Source: Archaeoglobaceae archaeon
Lineage (GTDB): Archaea > Halobacteriota > Archaeoglobi > Archaeoglobales > JdFR-42
Reading direction: 5' to 3'
Assembly (NCBI GenBank): GCA_015523685.1
Contig: WAJW01000013.1
Span: 1-11,146 of the forward strand
Length of the DNA stretch: 11,146 nucleotides
Below the pieces are notes generated by a model. The model was not told the origin of the DNA. It was given only the letters and a program-made list of their open reading frames with translations, and ran no database searches. Shown here in pieces: positions 1-7,420 of this stretch (position 1 is its first letter; each line of letters begins with the position of its first letter). A program made the translations under genes and the position numbers.

Positions 1-942
1 ACATTACTTGTCGGAAAGCCATCTTCCATGTACATGGACGCAAGTGTTTATGACAGAATTCTGGATATTGATCACGTTAAACAGGCTACACCTCAGCTTT
101 ATGCGGTATCTCTTTCAAGTGTCCTTGCGTGCTGTGGACTTCCGGATACACAGGTTGTTGGAATTGACCCTGGAACGGATTTCATAATCTCCCGTCTACT
201 GCCCGCCGGACTCACACTCGATAATGGAGAGTGTATAACAGGATTTACGGTTATTGGGGATGTGGGTCAGACTCTCCCCTTTTTTGGAAAGAACTTCAGA
301 ATAAAATACAGACTTCCCTACACGGGAACCCTCCTTGATTATGTGGTCATTGTCAGGATGGACGATTTGAGGAACGCTCTATCTTCCTCTCCCTATTTAC
401 ACAGGGATTTTTCAGGACTTGTATCTGCCATATTCATCATGGTAGATGACCCAAAGTACATAGATTATGTTGCAATGAAAATCCAGAAGCTGGGTGTTGA
501 TGTTATAACAAGAGATTCCATCACCCTGAGTGCGTTCAAGGTTCTTGAAAGAACTTCAAGATCCCTCACACTCTACACGGGCATGGCTTTCGCCCTTTCT
601 GCAGTGGCGATTTCAGGTGTTTTGATTTCCGGAGTCGAGTCAAGAAAGAAAGAGATTGGATTGATGAAAGCTCTCGGGCTGAAAGACCCTCTGATTTTCA
701 GGATCTTCATATATGAGAGTGCAATTCTCACAATCTCGGGCTGGATTTCCGGCACACTGGCCGGCTCAGTTATACTGAAGGTGATATCAAAGACCGGCAC
801 GATCGGAGCATATGCACATACCCCGGTTCTCATACCCATTATTGCAGGGCTGATAGCCTCCGCCCTGATATCCCTTATCCCCGGAATATACTCAATTCTG
901 CTCTCGAGGAGGATAGAACCTTCAGGGGTCATCAGGAATTAA
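1..942 (+). CDS. FtsX/MacB-type ABC transporter permease, 5'-truncated by the window edge
   Basis: The reading frame is open from base 1 with no stop, so the ATG at 28 is probably internal and the true start lies upstream. The visible part holds the extracytoplasmic MacB-type domain followed by the C-terminal FtsX core. Counting from the Met at 28, membrane segments lie at about residues 179-202, 226-250 and 266-292. The cytoplasmic coupling segment SRKKEIGLMKALGLK sits between the first and second, as is usual for FtsX/MacB/LolC permeases, and the tail resembles the family ending. The missing N-terminal part should carry the first membrane helix. A Cys-Cys pair (codons 130-135) lies in the external domain. 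The ATPase partner starts 11 bp downstream. Proteins of this type do mechanotransmission or export rather than uptake; the substrate cannot be read from the sequence. Confidence 0.9.
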   Translation, partial: TLLVGKPSSMYMDASVYDRILDIDHVKQATPQLYAVSLSSVLACCGLPDTQVVGIDPGTDFIISRLLPAGLTLDNGECITGFTVIGDVGQTLPFFGKNFRIKYRLPYTGTLLDYVVIVRMDDLRNALSSSPYLHRDFSGLVSAIFIMVDDPKYIDYVAMKIQKLGVDVITRDSITLSAFKVLERTSRSLTLYTGMAFALSAVAISGVLISGVESRKKEIGLMKALGLKDPLIFRIFIYESAILTISGWISGTLAGSVILKVISKTGTIGAYAHTPVLIPIIAGLIASALISLIPGIYSILLSRRIEPSGVIRN

Positions 943-953
943 AAGGTGAGAGG

Positions 954-1637
954 ATGAAGTACGATATAGTCTGTGAAGGTGTGAGGAAAGGGTACAATAC
1001 AGGGGGAGGATACATAGAGGTTCTGAGATCCATCGATCTGATGGTTCGCTCCGGTACAACGGTAACGATCATAGGGCCTTCCGGTAGCGGAAAGACCACT
1101 CTGCTCAACATAATCGCCACAATTGAGATGCCCGACGACGGGAAAGTCATAGTCAGGGGTGTTGATACCGGACAACAGGGACGTGAGGAGCTTTCAGAAC
1201 TCAGAAACAGATCAATTGGGATTGTCTTTCAGAACGACATCTTCATCGGATCACTGCCCCTGATTGAAAATGTTCTTCTTCCTCTCACCAACAGGAAGGA
1301 GATGAGCCAGGAGTTAAAAATGGAAATTGAAGAGAGGGCAAAAAACCTCCTTTCAGATCTCGGTCTTGGAGAGAGACTCCTGAGCATGCCCTCTCAGCTG
1401 AGCGGGGGAGAGGCGAGGAGGGCATCGCTTGTCAGAGCCATAATAACGGATCCGGATATACTGCTCCTTGATGAACCCACCGCAAGCGTTGATAGAGAGA
1501 ACAAAGCCAGGGTTCTGAAATTGATTGAGAGTGCTGGTGATAAGACAATTCTGATAACCACCCACGACCCGGATCTGATCGAGATCGCAGATGAAGCCTA
1601 TTCGATGGACTATGGCGTCTTATCGCCCGTTCCATGA
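954..1637 (+). CDS. ABC transporter ATPase, LolD/MacB family
   Basis: A 227-residue nucleotide-binding subunit that should power the preceding FtsX-type permease from the cytoplasmic side. All motifs are present: Walker A GPSGSGKTT at residues 41-49, Q-loop Gln93, signature LSGGE at 149-153, Walker B ILLLDEPT at 169-176 and the switch His204 in TTHD. The length matches LolD-type subunits, which are about 220-235 residues. A ribosome site (AGGTGAGAGG) fills the short gap after the permease stop and fixes the ATG at 954. The last 28 bases overlap the convergent DUF373 gene. Coupling with the permease is well supported by order and spacing; the substrate (lipoprotein, peptide or other) is unknown. 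Confidence 0.93.
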   Translation: MKYDIVCEGVRKGYNTGGGYIEVLRSIDLMVRSGTTVTIIGPSGSGKTTLLNIIATIEMPDDGKVIVRGVDTGQQGREELSELRNRSIGIVFQNDIFIGSLPLIENVLLPLTNRKEMSQELKMEIEERAKNLLSDLGLGERLLSMPSQLSGGEARRASLVRAIITDPDILLLDEPTASVDRENKARVLKLIESAGDKTILITTHDPDLIEIADEAYSMDYGVLSPVP

Positions 1638-2719
1638 ACCGAAGATTTTTTTATACGGGACGATATGGCAATGGAAATGAGAGATATGACTATCGCTCCT
1701 GAGATTGCCCCTGCAAGATATATGGGGGCACTGTCTCTGGATATTTCAAACCCCTCATGGTAGCTCAAAATGAAAATGCTCCCGCCCCATATAATCAGTC
1801 CCATGGCGAGAATGAAAAATGGATACACAATATATCTGGAATGGAGCCTGTTCTCAAGGTACCCATCCAGAAATTTACCCAGACCGATGAATATCCCCGC
1901 TCCGACAAACCACCATATTGCCCCGTAAATGAAGGCTGTCAGGAGCATGAGATAACCAACCTGAATCGGACTGGTATAAAAACTCCAGAGGAGACCAAAG
2001 CCCTGAACGATTGCTATAATGAACATTATGAGGGCAATAAAGTTTGTGACGAAGGAAACCTTGCCCTCGTAAAGAGTACTTTTCAAGCTTGCTGTGAACT
2101 CCTCCACAATGCTTTCGAGACCAAATCCCTTCATCAGGAAAAAGAAGCCAAGAAAGGACAGGATCGCTATGGAGGCTCCCTGAGGATAGTTAACAAAAAC
2201 AGATATGGCATATACAAGACTTGCAACACCCAGAGGAATGAAAATGATCCTTGAAAATTTCGGATCATTGAGAATCTGTTTTATCATGTAGTAGGTGTTC
2301 TCTATATCCCTGCTCTGCTTTACAACAATCCTCTTCACCATATTTACCCTGAACCTTGACTGTATTATGGGGAGAATTGCCTCATCCTCTGCCCCGTCGG
2401 TGACAACAACGACCTCTCTCGCTTTCAGCCTCCTCTTTATGGCATCAAGCTGTTCCGCAATTCTGAAATCCGAAACACTTCCAACATTGATATCCCCGGC
2501 AATGGTGACTATTTCCACATCACGACCTTCTTTAACCAGCTCGTCATAGAGCTTCACCGCTCCAAATATCGTGTTTATATCCGAATCTTCAGGATCACTC
2601 TGTGCAAGTTTCACCGCTGCTTCGATGTTTTCATCCCTTCCAATGACAGGGGAATCTACTCCCGCTTTTCTTCCGAGATCATCATCCCTGTCCACACACA
2701 AAACAAGAATTCTGGACAT
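1610..2719 (-). CDS. DUF373 family archaeal membrane protein
   Basis: 369 residues. The N-terminal ~150 residues form a soluble alpha/beta region that opens with LCVDRDDDLGRKAG, the acidic start typical of DUF373, and contains a VVVVTDGAEDE strand-loop. Six hydrophobic segments follow at about residues 158-176, 181-198, 222-244, 254-280, 297-319 and 332-354. The family is found widely in archaea and has no established function that I know of; the acidic N-terminus might bind metal or nucleotide, which is conjecture. No ribosome site precedes the ATG, but a TATA box lies about 35 bp upstream, so the transcript probably has a very short leader or none. Its 3' end overlaps the ABC ATPase gene on the other strand by 28 bp. 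The crotonase gene ends 78 bp upstream on the same strand. Confidence 0.88.
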   Translation of the reverse strand: MSRILVLCVDRDDDLGRKAGVDSPVIGRDENIEAAVKLAQSDPEDSDINTIFGAVKLYDELVKEGRDVEIVTIAGDINVGSVSDFRIAEQLDAIKRRLKAREVVVVTDGAEDEAILPIIQSRFRVNMVKRIVVKQSRDIENTYYMIKQILNDPKFSRIIFIPLGVASLVYAISVFVNYPQGASIAILSFLGFFFLMKGFGLESIVEEFTASLKSTLYEGKVSFVTNFIALIMFIIAIVQGFGLLWSFYTSPIQVGYLMLLTAFIYGAIWWFVGAGIFIGLGKFLDGYLENRLHSRYIVYPFFILAMGLIIWGGSIFILSYHEGFEISRDSAPIYLAGAISGAIVISLISIAISSRIKKSSVHGTGDKTP

Positions 2720-2748
2720 ACTTTATTGAGAATATTGCACAAAGGTTG

Positions 2749-2760
2749 TATATATAATTT
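2749..2760 (-). promoter_or_regulatory. TATA box of the DUF373 gene
   Basis: On the minus strand this reads AAATTATATATA, an almost ideal archaeal TATA element. Its centre is about 35 bp before the DUF373 ATG, which predicts a start of transcription roughly 9 bases before the codon. This agrees with the absence of a ribosome site and with a separate transcript from the upstream crotonase gene. Confidence 0.6.
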
Positions 2761-2777
2761 GATACGCTGTAAAATAT

Positions 2778-2797
2778 AAAAAAGGGTAAGAGGTGCC
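2778..2797 (-). terminator. Possible T-run terminator after the crotonase gene
   Basis: Just past the crotonase stop the minus strand has CCC followed by six T. Archaeal transcription often ends at such oligo-T stretches without needing a hairpin. No stem is visible. The position before a new TATA box supports termination here, but the signal is short. Confidence 0.35.
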
Positions 2798-3580
2798 TTA
2801 TCGACCTTTGAACTCGGGCTTTCTCTTCTCCATAAAAGCCTTCATACCCTCTTCTTTGTCTTCAGTTGTGAAGGCTATTGTGACAAGGTCATTCTCCAGT
2901 GAAATTGCAGAGTGGATATCCATGTTCACTCCTGTATTTATCGCTTCTTTTGCCAGTTTGAGTATGAAGGGGCTCTTCTCAGCCATCTTCTTTGCAAGCT
3001 CAACTGCAGTGTCCATCACACTTTCAGGTGGGACAACCCTGTTTACCAGCCCTATTCTCTCCGCCTCCCTGGCATCAATCATGTCTCCGGTGAAAATCAA
3101 TTCTTTTGCCTTTGCAATGCCAACGAGTCGTGGAAGTCTCTGGGTACCACCTGCACCGGGGATTATTCCGAGATTTATCTCAGGCTGGCCGAGCCTTGCC
3201 TTTTCAGATGCTATTCTTATGTCACAGGCCATGGCAAGCTCACAGCCACCACCAAGAGCGAGCCCATTGATCGCGGCAATCACGGGCTTTCCAAGGTTCT
3301 CTATTCTGTTGAGCAGAATCTGAAAGTTTCTTGACAGTTCCTTTGCGGTCACCACATCAATGCCCACAAACTCATTTATGTCCGCACCTGCAACGAATGC
3401 CTTTTCACCGGAACCCGTTATTATAACGGCCCTAACAGATTCATCATTTTCTATATCATCCACCGCCCTTCCAATCTCCTCTATTGTCTTTCTGTTGAGG
3501 GCGTTCAGAACCTCCGGACGGTTTATGGTCAGTATGGCTATTCCATCCTTTTTTTCAAGAGTTATGTTCTCAAAATTCAT
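2798..3580 (-). CDS. Enoyl-CoA hydratase (crotonase family)
   Basis: 260 residues, the normal length of a single-domain crotonase. It adds water to trans-2-enoyl-CoA to give 3-hydroxyacyl-CoA in the cytoplasm. The oxyanion-hole segment AFVAGADI is at residues 61-68 and the second one is the GGGCEL region. The two catalytic glutamates of true hydratases (Glu144 and Glu164 of the rat mitochondrial enzyme) are both present as Glu114 in GGGCEL and Glu134 in GQPE, followed by the usual PGAGGTQRLPRLVG. This favours a hydratase over an isomerase or a dehalogenase. It is the second gene of an operon: the ribosome site GGAGG overlaps the stop codon of the dehydrogenase gene, 11 bp before the ATG. The chain-length preference (crotonyl-CoA or other) cannot be read from the sequence. 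Confidence 0.93.
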   Translation of the reverse strand: MNFENITLEKKDGIAILTINRPEVLNALNRKTIEEIGRAVDDIENDESVRAVIITGSGEKAFVAGADINEFVGIDVVTAKELSRNFQILLNRIENLGKPVIAAINGLALGGGCELAMACDIRIASEKARLGQPEINLGIIPGAGGTQRLPRLVGIAKAKELIFTGDMIDAREAERIGLVNRVVPPESVMDTAVELAKKMAEKSPFILKLAKEAINTGVNMDIHSAISLENDLVTIAFTTEDKEEGMKAFMEKRKPEFKGR

Positions 3581-3591
3581 TGTTCAACCTC

Positions 3592-4461
3592 CTACTTTTT
3601 CGAATAATCGTAAACGCCTCTTCCAGTTTTTCTTCCAAGCCATCCTGCCCTTATATACTTTTTGAGGAGGGGGCAGGGTCTGTACTTGGGGTCGTTGAAT
3701 TCATTGTAGAAGACCTCACAGACCGCATAGAGTATATCAAGCCCTGTGAAATCGGCCAGTTCAAATGGACCCATCGGGTGATTCAGGCCGAGCTTTACGG
3801 CCTTATCAATATCCTCCGGTTTCGCAACTCCCTCGTACAGCAGGTAAAATGCCTCATTGAGAAATGGAACGAGCAACCTGTTTACAACAAATCCGGGAGA
3901 TTCAATAACCTCAATGGGTTCCTTGCCAAAACTTTTTGCAAGCTCGAGGGTTGTTCTTACCGTTTCATCTGAAGTGGCACTGCCCCTGACAACCTCAACA
4001 AGCTTCATTAACTGAGGAGGATTGAAAAAGTGCATCCCTACCACCTTATCCGGCCTGTCAGTCACAGATGCCATTTCTGTAATGCTGAGAGAGGACGTGT
4101 TCGACGCGAGTATTGTGTCTTCGGGGCAGTATTCATCAAACTCCTTGAAAACCTGCTTTTTGATATCCATATTCTCAACCACAGCCTCGATCACAAAATC
4201 AGCCTCTTTTGCCTCCTCCATTGATGTGGTCCCCGTAATATTGGAGAGAACCTTTTCTTTCATCTCCTCGGTAACCTTGCCTCTCTCTATACCTCTGTCA
4301 AGGAACCTCTCTATGTTCTTCAATCCCTTATTCACTAGCTCATCATTCAGATCTCTGAGATAAACCCTGTATCCGGCCTGTGCAGCCACCTGGGCAATTC
4401 CAGAACCCATGGCACCTGCACCTGCTATAAAAATGGTCTTTATATCCTCAACTTCCATCAT
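3592..4461 (-). CDS. 3-hydroxyacyl-CoA dehydrogenase (3-hydroxybutyryl-CoA dehydrogenase type)
   Basis: 289 residues, the size of the stand-alone short dehydrogenases. It oxidises (S)-3-hydroxyacyl-CoA to 3-oxoacyl-CoA with NAD+, the step after the hydratase encoded next to it. The Rossmann motif GAGAMG is at residues 14-19 and Asp37 ends the second strand, which favours NAD over NADP. The catalytic pair is His144 in GMHFFNPP and Glu156 in KLVEVV. The C-terminal dimerisation domain starts near SPGFVVNRLL, about residue 188. Two adjacent ATG codons (4461 and 4458) follow GGGGGTGAT; the second has more usual spacing, so the protein may be one residue shorter. The reverse, biosynthetic direction is also possible. 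A weak TATA-like AATGTTAAATT lies about 30-40 bp upstream. Confidence 0.94.
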   Translation of the reverse strand: MMEVEDIKTIFIAGAGAMGSGIAQVAAQAGYRVYLRDLNDELVNKGLKNIERFLDRGIERGKVTEEMKEKVLSNITGTTSMEEAKEADFVIEAVVENMDIKKQVFKEFDEYCPEDTILASNTSSLSITEMASVTDRPDKVVGMHFFNPPQLMKLVEVVRGSATSDETVRTTLELAKSFGKEPIEVIESPGFVVNRLLVPFLNEAFYLLYEGVAKPEDIDKAVKLGLNHPMGPFELADFTGLDILYAVCEVFYNEFNDPKYRPCPLLKKYIRAGWLGRKTGRGVYDYSKK

Positions 4462-4548
4462 ATCACCCCCGCTATCTCAAATCTCGGAGAATTTAACATT
4501 TGCTTTTCTTTCTCTTCATCATTTTCCCACCATATTCATTCAGAAAGC

Positions 4549-4804
4549 ATGTTCAGGGATTTGCTCAAATCCGATGATTCAGCAAAAATGCAAATTATGA
4601 TGAAAGAATTTAAAAAATATATCAGAACGGCAAACGCCCTTAAATTTCAGAAAAATCCCGCTCATCATTATTTCCAATCTGATATTTTTTAAAAGGCCAG
4701 ATTGGATCGAGTGAACAGAGTTTTTACATGCATCTGGCTTCATAAGTGAAGGGAGGTTTGAAACAAAATATGGAAAGATAAAATCTGAGCTGTGGGGCAT
4801 TTAA
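4549..4804 (+). pseudogene. Probable relic of a small gene: one frameshift and one internal stop
   Basis: An ATG at 4549 opens a 47-codon frame ending at the TAA at 4690. If one T of the six-T run at 4685-4690 is skipped, the frame continues as KRPDWIE, then a TGA at 4712-4714, then a further 29 codons ending SELWGI and the TAA at 4802. The joined product would be about 84 residues. It is charged and helix-prone, with wording such as MMKEFKKYIRTANALKFQ and SEGRFETKYGKIKSELWG, which reads like genuine protein rather than random spacer. I do not recognise the family. There is no strong ribosome site before the ATG, and the frame stays open upstream without another start, so the 5' end may also be lost. 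Confidence 0.35.
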
Positions 4805-4878
4805 AGCTCCCGGGAAGTGGAATTAGAGCAAAAATTCAGAATGGAGCTTTGAACCCCGCCATTGGTTGAAAAATCTCC

Positions 4879-4995
4879 ATGTTTGATGACTCACCCTTTC
4901 CCTGGTGTAAAAAGCAGAAAACTGTGGTCTTTCTGAAACCCATTGTCGAAAAAGCGGTGGAGCATTGTATGACTTATCTTCCTTTCGGTAACTGA
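4879..4995 (+). CDS. Tiny hypothetical ORF, 38 codons, doubtful
   Basis: An ATG at 4879 opens a frame beginning MFDDSPFPWCKK and ending YLPFGN before the TGA at 4993. The composition is protein-like (two Cys, balanced charge), but there is no convincing ribosome site and it is short enough to arise by chance. It lies 74 bp after the relic and may be another fragment of a decayed locus. I do not recognise it. Confidence 0.15.
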   Translation: MFDDSPFPWCKKQKTVVFLKPIVEKAVEHCMTYLPFGN

Positions 4996-5099
4996 TTTTA
5001 CCTCATTCAGCAGATACGGAGAGGTACAAAGAGTTTAAAAGCCGTTAATATCCTGCAGGTAATCCATCCACACCCGATCAATTTTATTTGCCACAATAT

Positions 5100-5120
5100 A
5101 ATATTATGTCATATGATATT
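5100..5120. promoter_or_regulatory. Imperfect inverted repeat upstream of the livK promoter, candidate operator
   Basis: AATATTAT and ATGATATT form 8-bp arms with one mismatch around a 5-bp GTCAT spacer. Within it and at its edge lie two perfect palindromes, ATAATATTAT (5098-5107) and TCATATGA (5109-5116). The centre is about 40-45 bp before the proposed TATA box, a position where archaeal Lrp/AsnC-type activators often bind. The surrounding DNA is AT-rich, so chance symmetry is possible. Confidence 0.3.
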
Positions 5121-5143
5121 CCTTATCAGGCTGGAAGGTTTTC

Positions 5144-5158
5144 AAAAATTATTTATAG
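5144..5158 (+). promoter_or_regulatory. Promoter (BRE/TATA) of the liv operon
   Basis: CAAAAATTATTTATA combines an A-rich BRE-like part with a TATA-like ATTATTTATA. Transcription would begin near 5178-5182, giving a leader of about 60 bases before livK. The repeat TATAGCT (5154-5160) and its complement AGCTATA (5199-5205) flank the predicted start and could matter for regulation, though seven bases is little. Confidence 0.5.
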
Positions 5159-5222
5159 CTGGTTTAGCCCTAAAATTAATGACAATTTCAAAAAAGAGCT
5201 ATAGGTTTTGATAAAGCTGTTC

Positions 5223-5228
5223 GGAGGT
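5223..5228 (+). promoter_or_regulatory. Ribosome binding site of livK
   Basis: GGAGGT lies 10 bases before the ATG at 5239. It supports this start, which also gives the expected positively charged lipoprotein signal peptide. Confidence 0.6.
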
Positions 5229-5238
5229 TTGTGGGAAT

Positions 5239-6540
5239 ATGAAAGGGGGATTAAAAGGATATAAATGGACGATTGCAGTCATTCTCGTTGTAGCAATGCT
5301 ATCTCTCTCTGCATTTACAATTGGATGTGCTGAGAAGAAAAAGGAAACTAAAGAACCGATCAAAATAGGAGTTATAGTGCCCCTGACGGGTGCACCGGCA
5401 AGAGCAGGTAAGGCAATGGCAAACGCTGCAAAAATGGCTGAAGAGGACATAAACGCAAAAGGAGGGCTTCTTGGAAGACCTGTGAAGATCATAGTCTATG
5501 ACAGTGAGGATAAACCAGAAGTAGGAAAGAGCGTGGCTGAAAAGGCAATTTTACAGGATGGTGTTGTCGCTCTCGCAGGTATATTCAGGAGTGAGGTTTC
5601 GATGGTTGTCGCGGATGTCGCAGCGGAACACAAAATACCGCTTGTGGTTGGAACAGCCCAGACACCGAAGCTTTCACAGCTTGTGGAGCAGGATTATGAT
5701 AAATACAAGTACGTCTTCAGATCCACAACGAATGCAACTTTCCTCGGGAAGCCACTGACGAGCTTCATAATGGACTATCTTGCGCCGAAGTATGGGGTCA
5801 AGAAGATCGCATTCCTGACAGAGGATGTTCTCTGGGCAAGAGGTCTTACTGCAATTGAAACAAAGAATCTTGAGGCCCACGGATTTGAGGTTAAAACGTG
5901 GCTTGTCCCGCTTGGTGTGACAGAGATTCCTGAAATGAAGCAGATGGAAGAGTGGGGTGCCGATGTGATCTTCCCCGTGTTCTCCTCGGACAATGGTTAT
6001 CTCGTTACAAGGACGTATGCTGAGCAGAAAATAAATGCTTTCCTAATAGGTGTGAACAACCCGATCGCAAGTCCGGAAGCATGGGAGAAAACAGAGGGCA
6101 GATGTGAATATGAAACCACAGGATTTGCCTCACCGGTTATCAAATATCCCGTGACGGATCAGGTTGTACCATGGGCTGAGAGATACACTCAGAAGTATGG
6201 TGTTGAGGGACTCAACGGTGCTGCAGACACCTATGAGGCACTTCAGGTTATATTCCAGGCGATAGAGAAAGCGGGAACCACCGATGCGGATGCTCTCGTA
6301 AAGGTCATGGAACAGAATGAGTTCGATGTGCTGAGAGGAAAGGTGAAGTTCAGTCCGAAAAACCATGACCAGATGGCATGGCTTGGCCCACCGTACAAGA
6401 CAGAATCACCTCTGGGAGGTCTTGTGGGTCAGTGGCAGGAGGTAAACGGAAAGCCAAAGATCGTTGTTGTATGGCCTAAACCAATCGGAAATCCAGATGA
6501 CTGGAAACCTGCTCCCTGGGTAACTGTGCCAAGATCGTAA
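5239..6540 (+). CDS. livK: Liv-type ABC transporter substrate-binding lipoprotein
   Basis: 433 residues. The N-terminus is a signal peptide: Lys2, Lys6 and Lys9, a hydrophobic stretch at about 11-26, then TIGC with Cys30 as the likely lipid-anchored residue, followed by a charged Lys/Glu linker. The mature part starts IKIGVIVPLTGAPA and is a type-I periplasmic binding fold (Peripla_BP_6 group), with AAKMAEEDINAKGGLLGRPV typical of LivJ/LivK/amide-binding proteins. It would capture the substrate outside the membrane and pass it to LivHM. It is the first gene of the operon, 19 bp before livH. The family binds branched-chain amino acids, amides, urea or aromatic acids, and the sequence does not decide between these. 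At 433 residues it is longer than bacterial LivK (about 370) and closer to the aromatic/amide-binding branch. Confidence 0.92.
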   Translation: MKGGLKGYKWTIAVILVVAMLSLSAFTIGCAEKKKETKEPIKIGVIVPLTGAPARAGKAMANAAKMAEEDINAKGGLLGRPVKIIVYDSEDKPEVGKSVAEKAILQDGVVALAGIFRSEVSMVVADVAAEHKIPLVVGTAQTPKLSQLVEQDYDKYKYVFRSTTNATFLGKPLTSFIMDYLAPKYGVKKIAFLTEDVLWARGLTAIETKNLEAHGFEVKTWLVPLGVTEIPEMKQMEEWGADVIFPVFSSDNGYLVTRTYAEQKINAFLIGVNNPIASPEAWEKTEGRCEYETTGFASPVIKYPVTDQVVPWAERYTQKYGVEGLNGAADTYEALQVIFQAIEKAGTTDADALVKVMEQNEFDVLRGKVKFSPKNHDQMAWLGPPYKTESPLGGLVGQWQEVNGKPKIVVVWPKPIGNPDDWKPAPWVTVPRS

Positions 6541-6559
6541 CCGCACGGGGAATGATCCA

Positions 6560-7420
6560 ATGGACCTGTCACTGATAGTCGATGGAGTGTTCCTTGGTGC
6601 AGTGTTCGCAGTAGCCACAATTGGCCTCTCTTTTTTTTATGCAAGTACGGGAGTTTTTAATTTTGCCCACGGCGCTTTACTGATGCTGGGTGGATATCTG
6701 ACATACACTTTCCTATCCAGCATAGGGTTACCCCTGATTCCTTCTGCTATCCTCGGGGTTATAGGTGTGGGAGCCGTAATGACCTTATTTTATCGCTATG
6801 CCCTGCTTCCCATAAGAGATCAGCATCTAACCGTGATCATAATTACCCTGGCCTTCCTGCTGATGCTCGAGAGATTGCTCAACGTGCTCTATGGGCCATG
6901 GGGTCTTCCATTTCCAACATTTTTTCCCGGTGTTTTAAAAATTGCAGGAGTTGAGGTGAGCTATCAGAAAATTTACGTTGCAATCTCAAGCCTCATAGCA
7001 ATAGGCATCCTCTGGATCTTGATATCAAAAACATGGATCGGGCTGGGCATAAGGGCGACCATAGATAATGAGCACATAGCATCATCCCTTGGAATTAACG
7101 GCAGGAGGATGCATCTCCTGAGTGTTTTTCTTTCATCAGTCATAACCGCCTTTGGCGGGATCAACATTTCCTCAACCCTCTTCCTTTCTCCAGTCCTGGT
7201 ATCTCAGATGAATGTTACAGCAATTACCGTGTCAATTCTTGCTGGCCTGGGGAGTATATGGGGTGTAATCCCTGCCGGATTTATCCTTGGATTTGCGGAT
7301 TCATTTGGGGCAAGCTATTTTGGAGGATGGTTCAGATTCGTGAGCATGACAGTTGCCGTCATACTTGTAATGATCGTCAGACCGAGAGGGCTCTTTGGAG
7401 AGAAAGAGAGGATCATATGA
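6560..7420 (+). CDS. livH: Liv-type ABC transporter permease, LivH subunit
   Basis: 286 residues, the usual LivH length, almost entirely hydrophobic with about eight membrane segments. The family signature FNFAHGALLMLGGY begins at residue 33, and the cytoplasmic coupling stretch GLGIRATIDNEHIASSLGING near the middle contacts the ATPases. The ATG at 6560 is preceded by GGGG at 6547-6550. Its TGA overlaps the ATG of livM in ATGA, so the two permeases are probably translated in step. With LivM it forms the membrane channel of the importer. Confidence 0.93.
   Translation: MDLSLIVDGVFLGAVFAVATIGLSFFYASTGVFNFAHGALLMLGGYLTYTFLSSIGLPLIPSAILGVIGVGAVMTLFYRYALLPIRDQHLTVIIITLAFLLMLERLLNVLYGPWGLPFPTFFPGVLKIAGVEVSYQKIYVAISSLIAIGILWILISKTWIGLGIRATIDNEHIASSLGINGRRMHLLSVFLSSVITAFGGINISSTLFLSPVLVSQMNVTAITVSILAGLGSIWGVIPAGFILGFADSFGASYFGGWFRFVSMTVAVILVMIVRPRGLFGEKERII

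Larger units (their letters stand above)
4462..5238. other. Long divergent intergenic region without an intact gene
   Basis: This 777-bp stretch separates the beta-oxidation operon (minus strand) from the liv operon (plus strand). It contains a probable gene relic at 4549-4804, a 38-codon ORF at 4879-4995, an AT-rich inverted repeat at 5100-5120 and the livK promoter near 5145-5160. From 4996 to about 5095 I see nothing recognisable. A minus-strand 73-codon ORF at 4579-4800 has no ribosome site, no promoter and no recognisable product and is probably chance. Confidence 0.6.

Noticed and set aside
1757..2254. 165-codon plus-strand ORF inside the DUF373 gene
   Set aside because: It is antisense to a well-supported membrane protein and its translation shows no family features; a long shadow frame.
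2793..3323. 176-codon plus-strand ORF opposite the crotonase gene
   Set aside because: The serine- and phenylalanine-rich translation is what one gets from reading the complement of a real gene; the crotonase carries full catalytic motifs.
4712..4714. TGA in the spacer relic as a selenocysteine codon
   Set aside because: The frame is also broken by a frameshift, and no selenocysteine insertion element or selenoprotein family match is evident.
4996..5095. Possible RNA gene or CRISPR leader in the spacer
   Set aside because: I found no repeats, no cloverleaf and no long stem here by eye; nothing supports a structured RNA.
7258..7416. Longer N-terminus for livM starting at 7258
   Set aside because: These 53 codons lie within livH in another frame; the ATG at 7417 has a ribosome site and the usual ATGA overlap.
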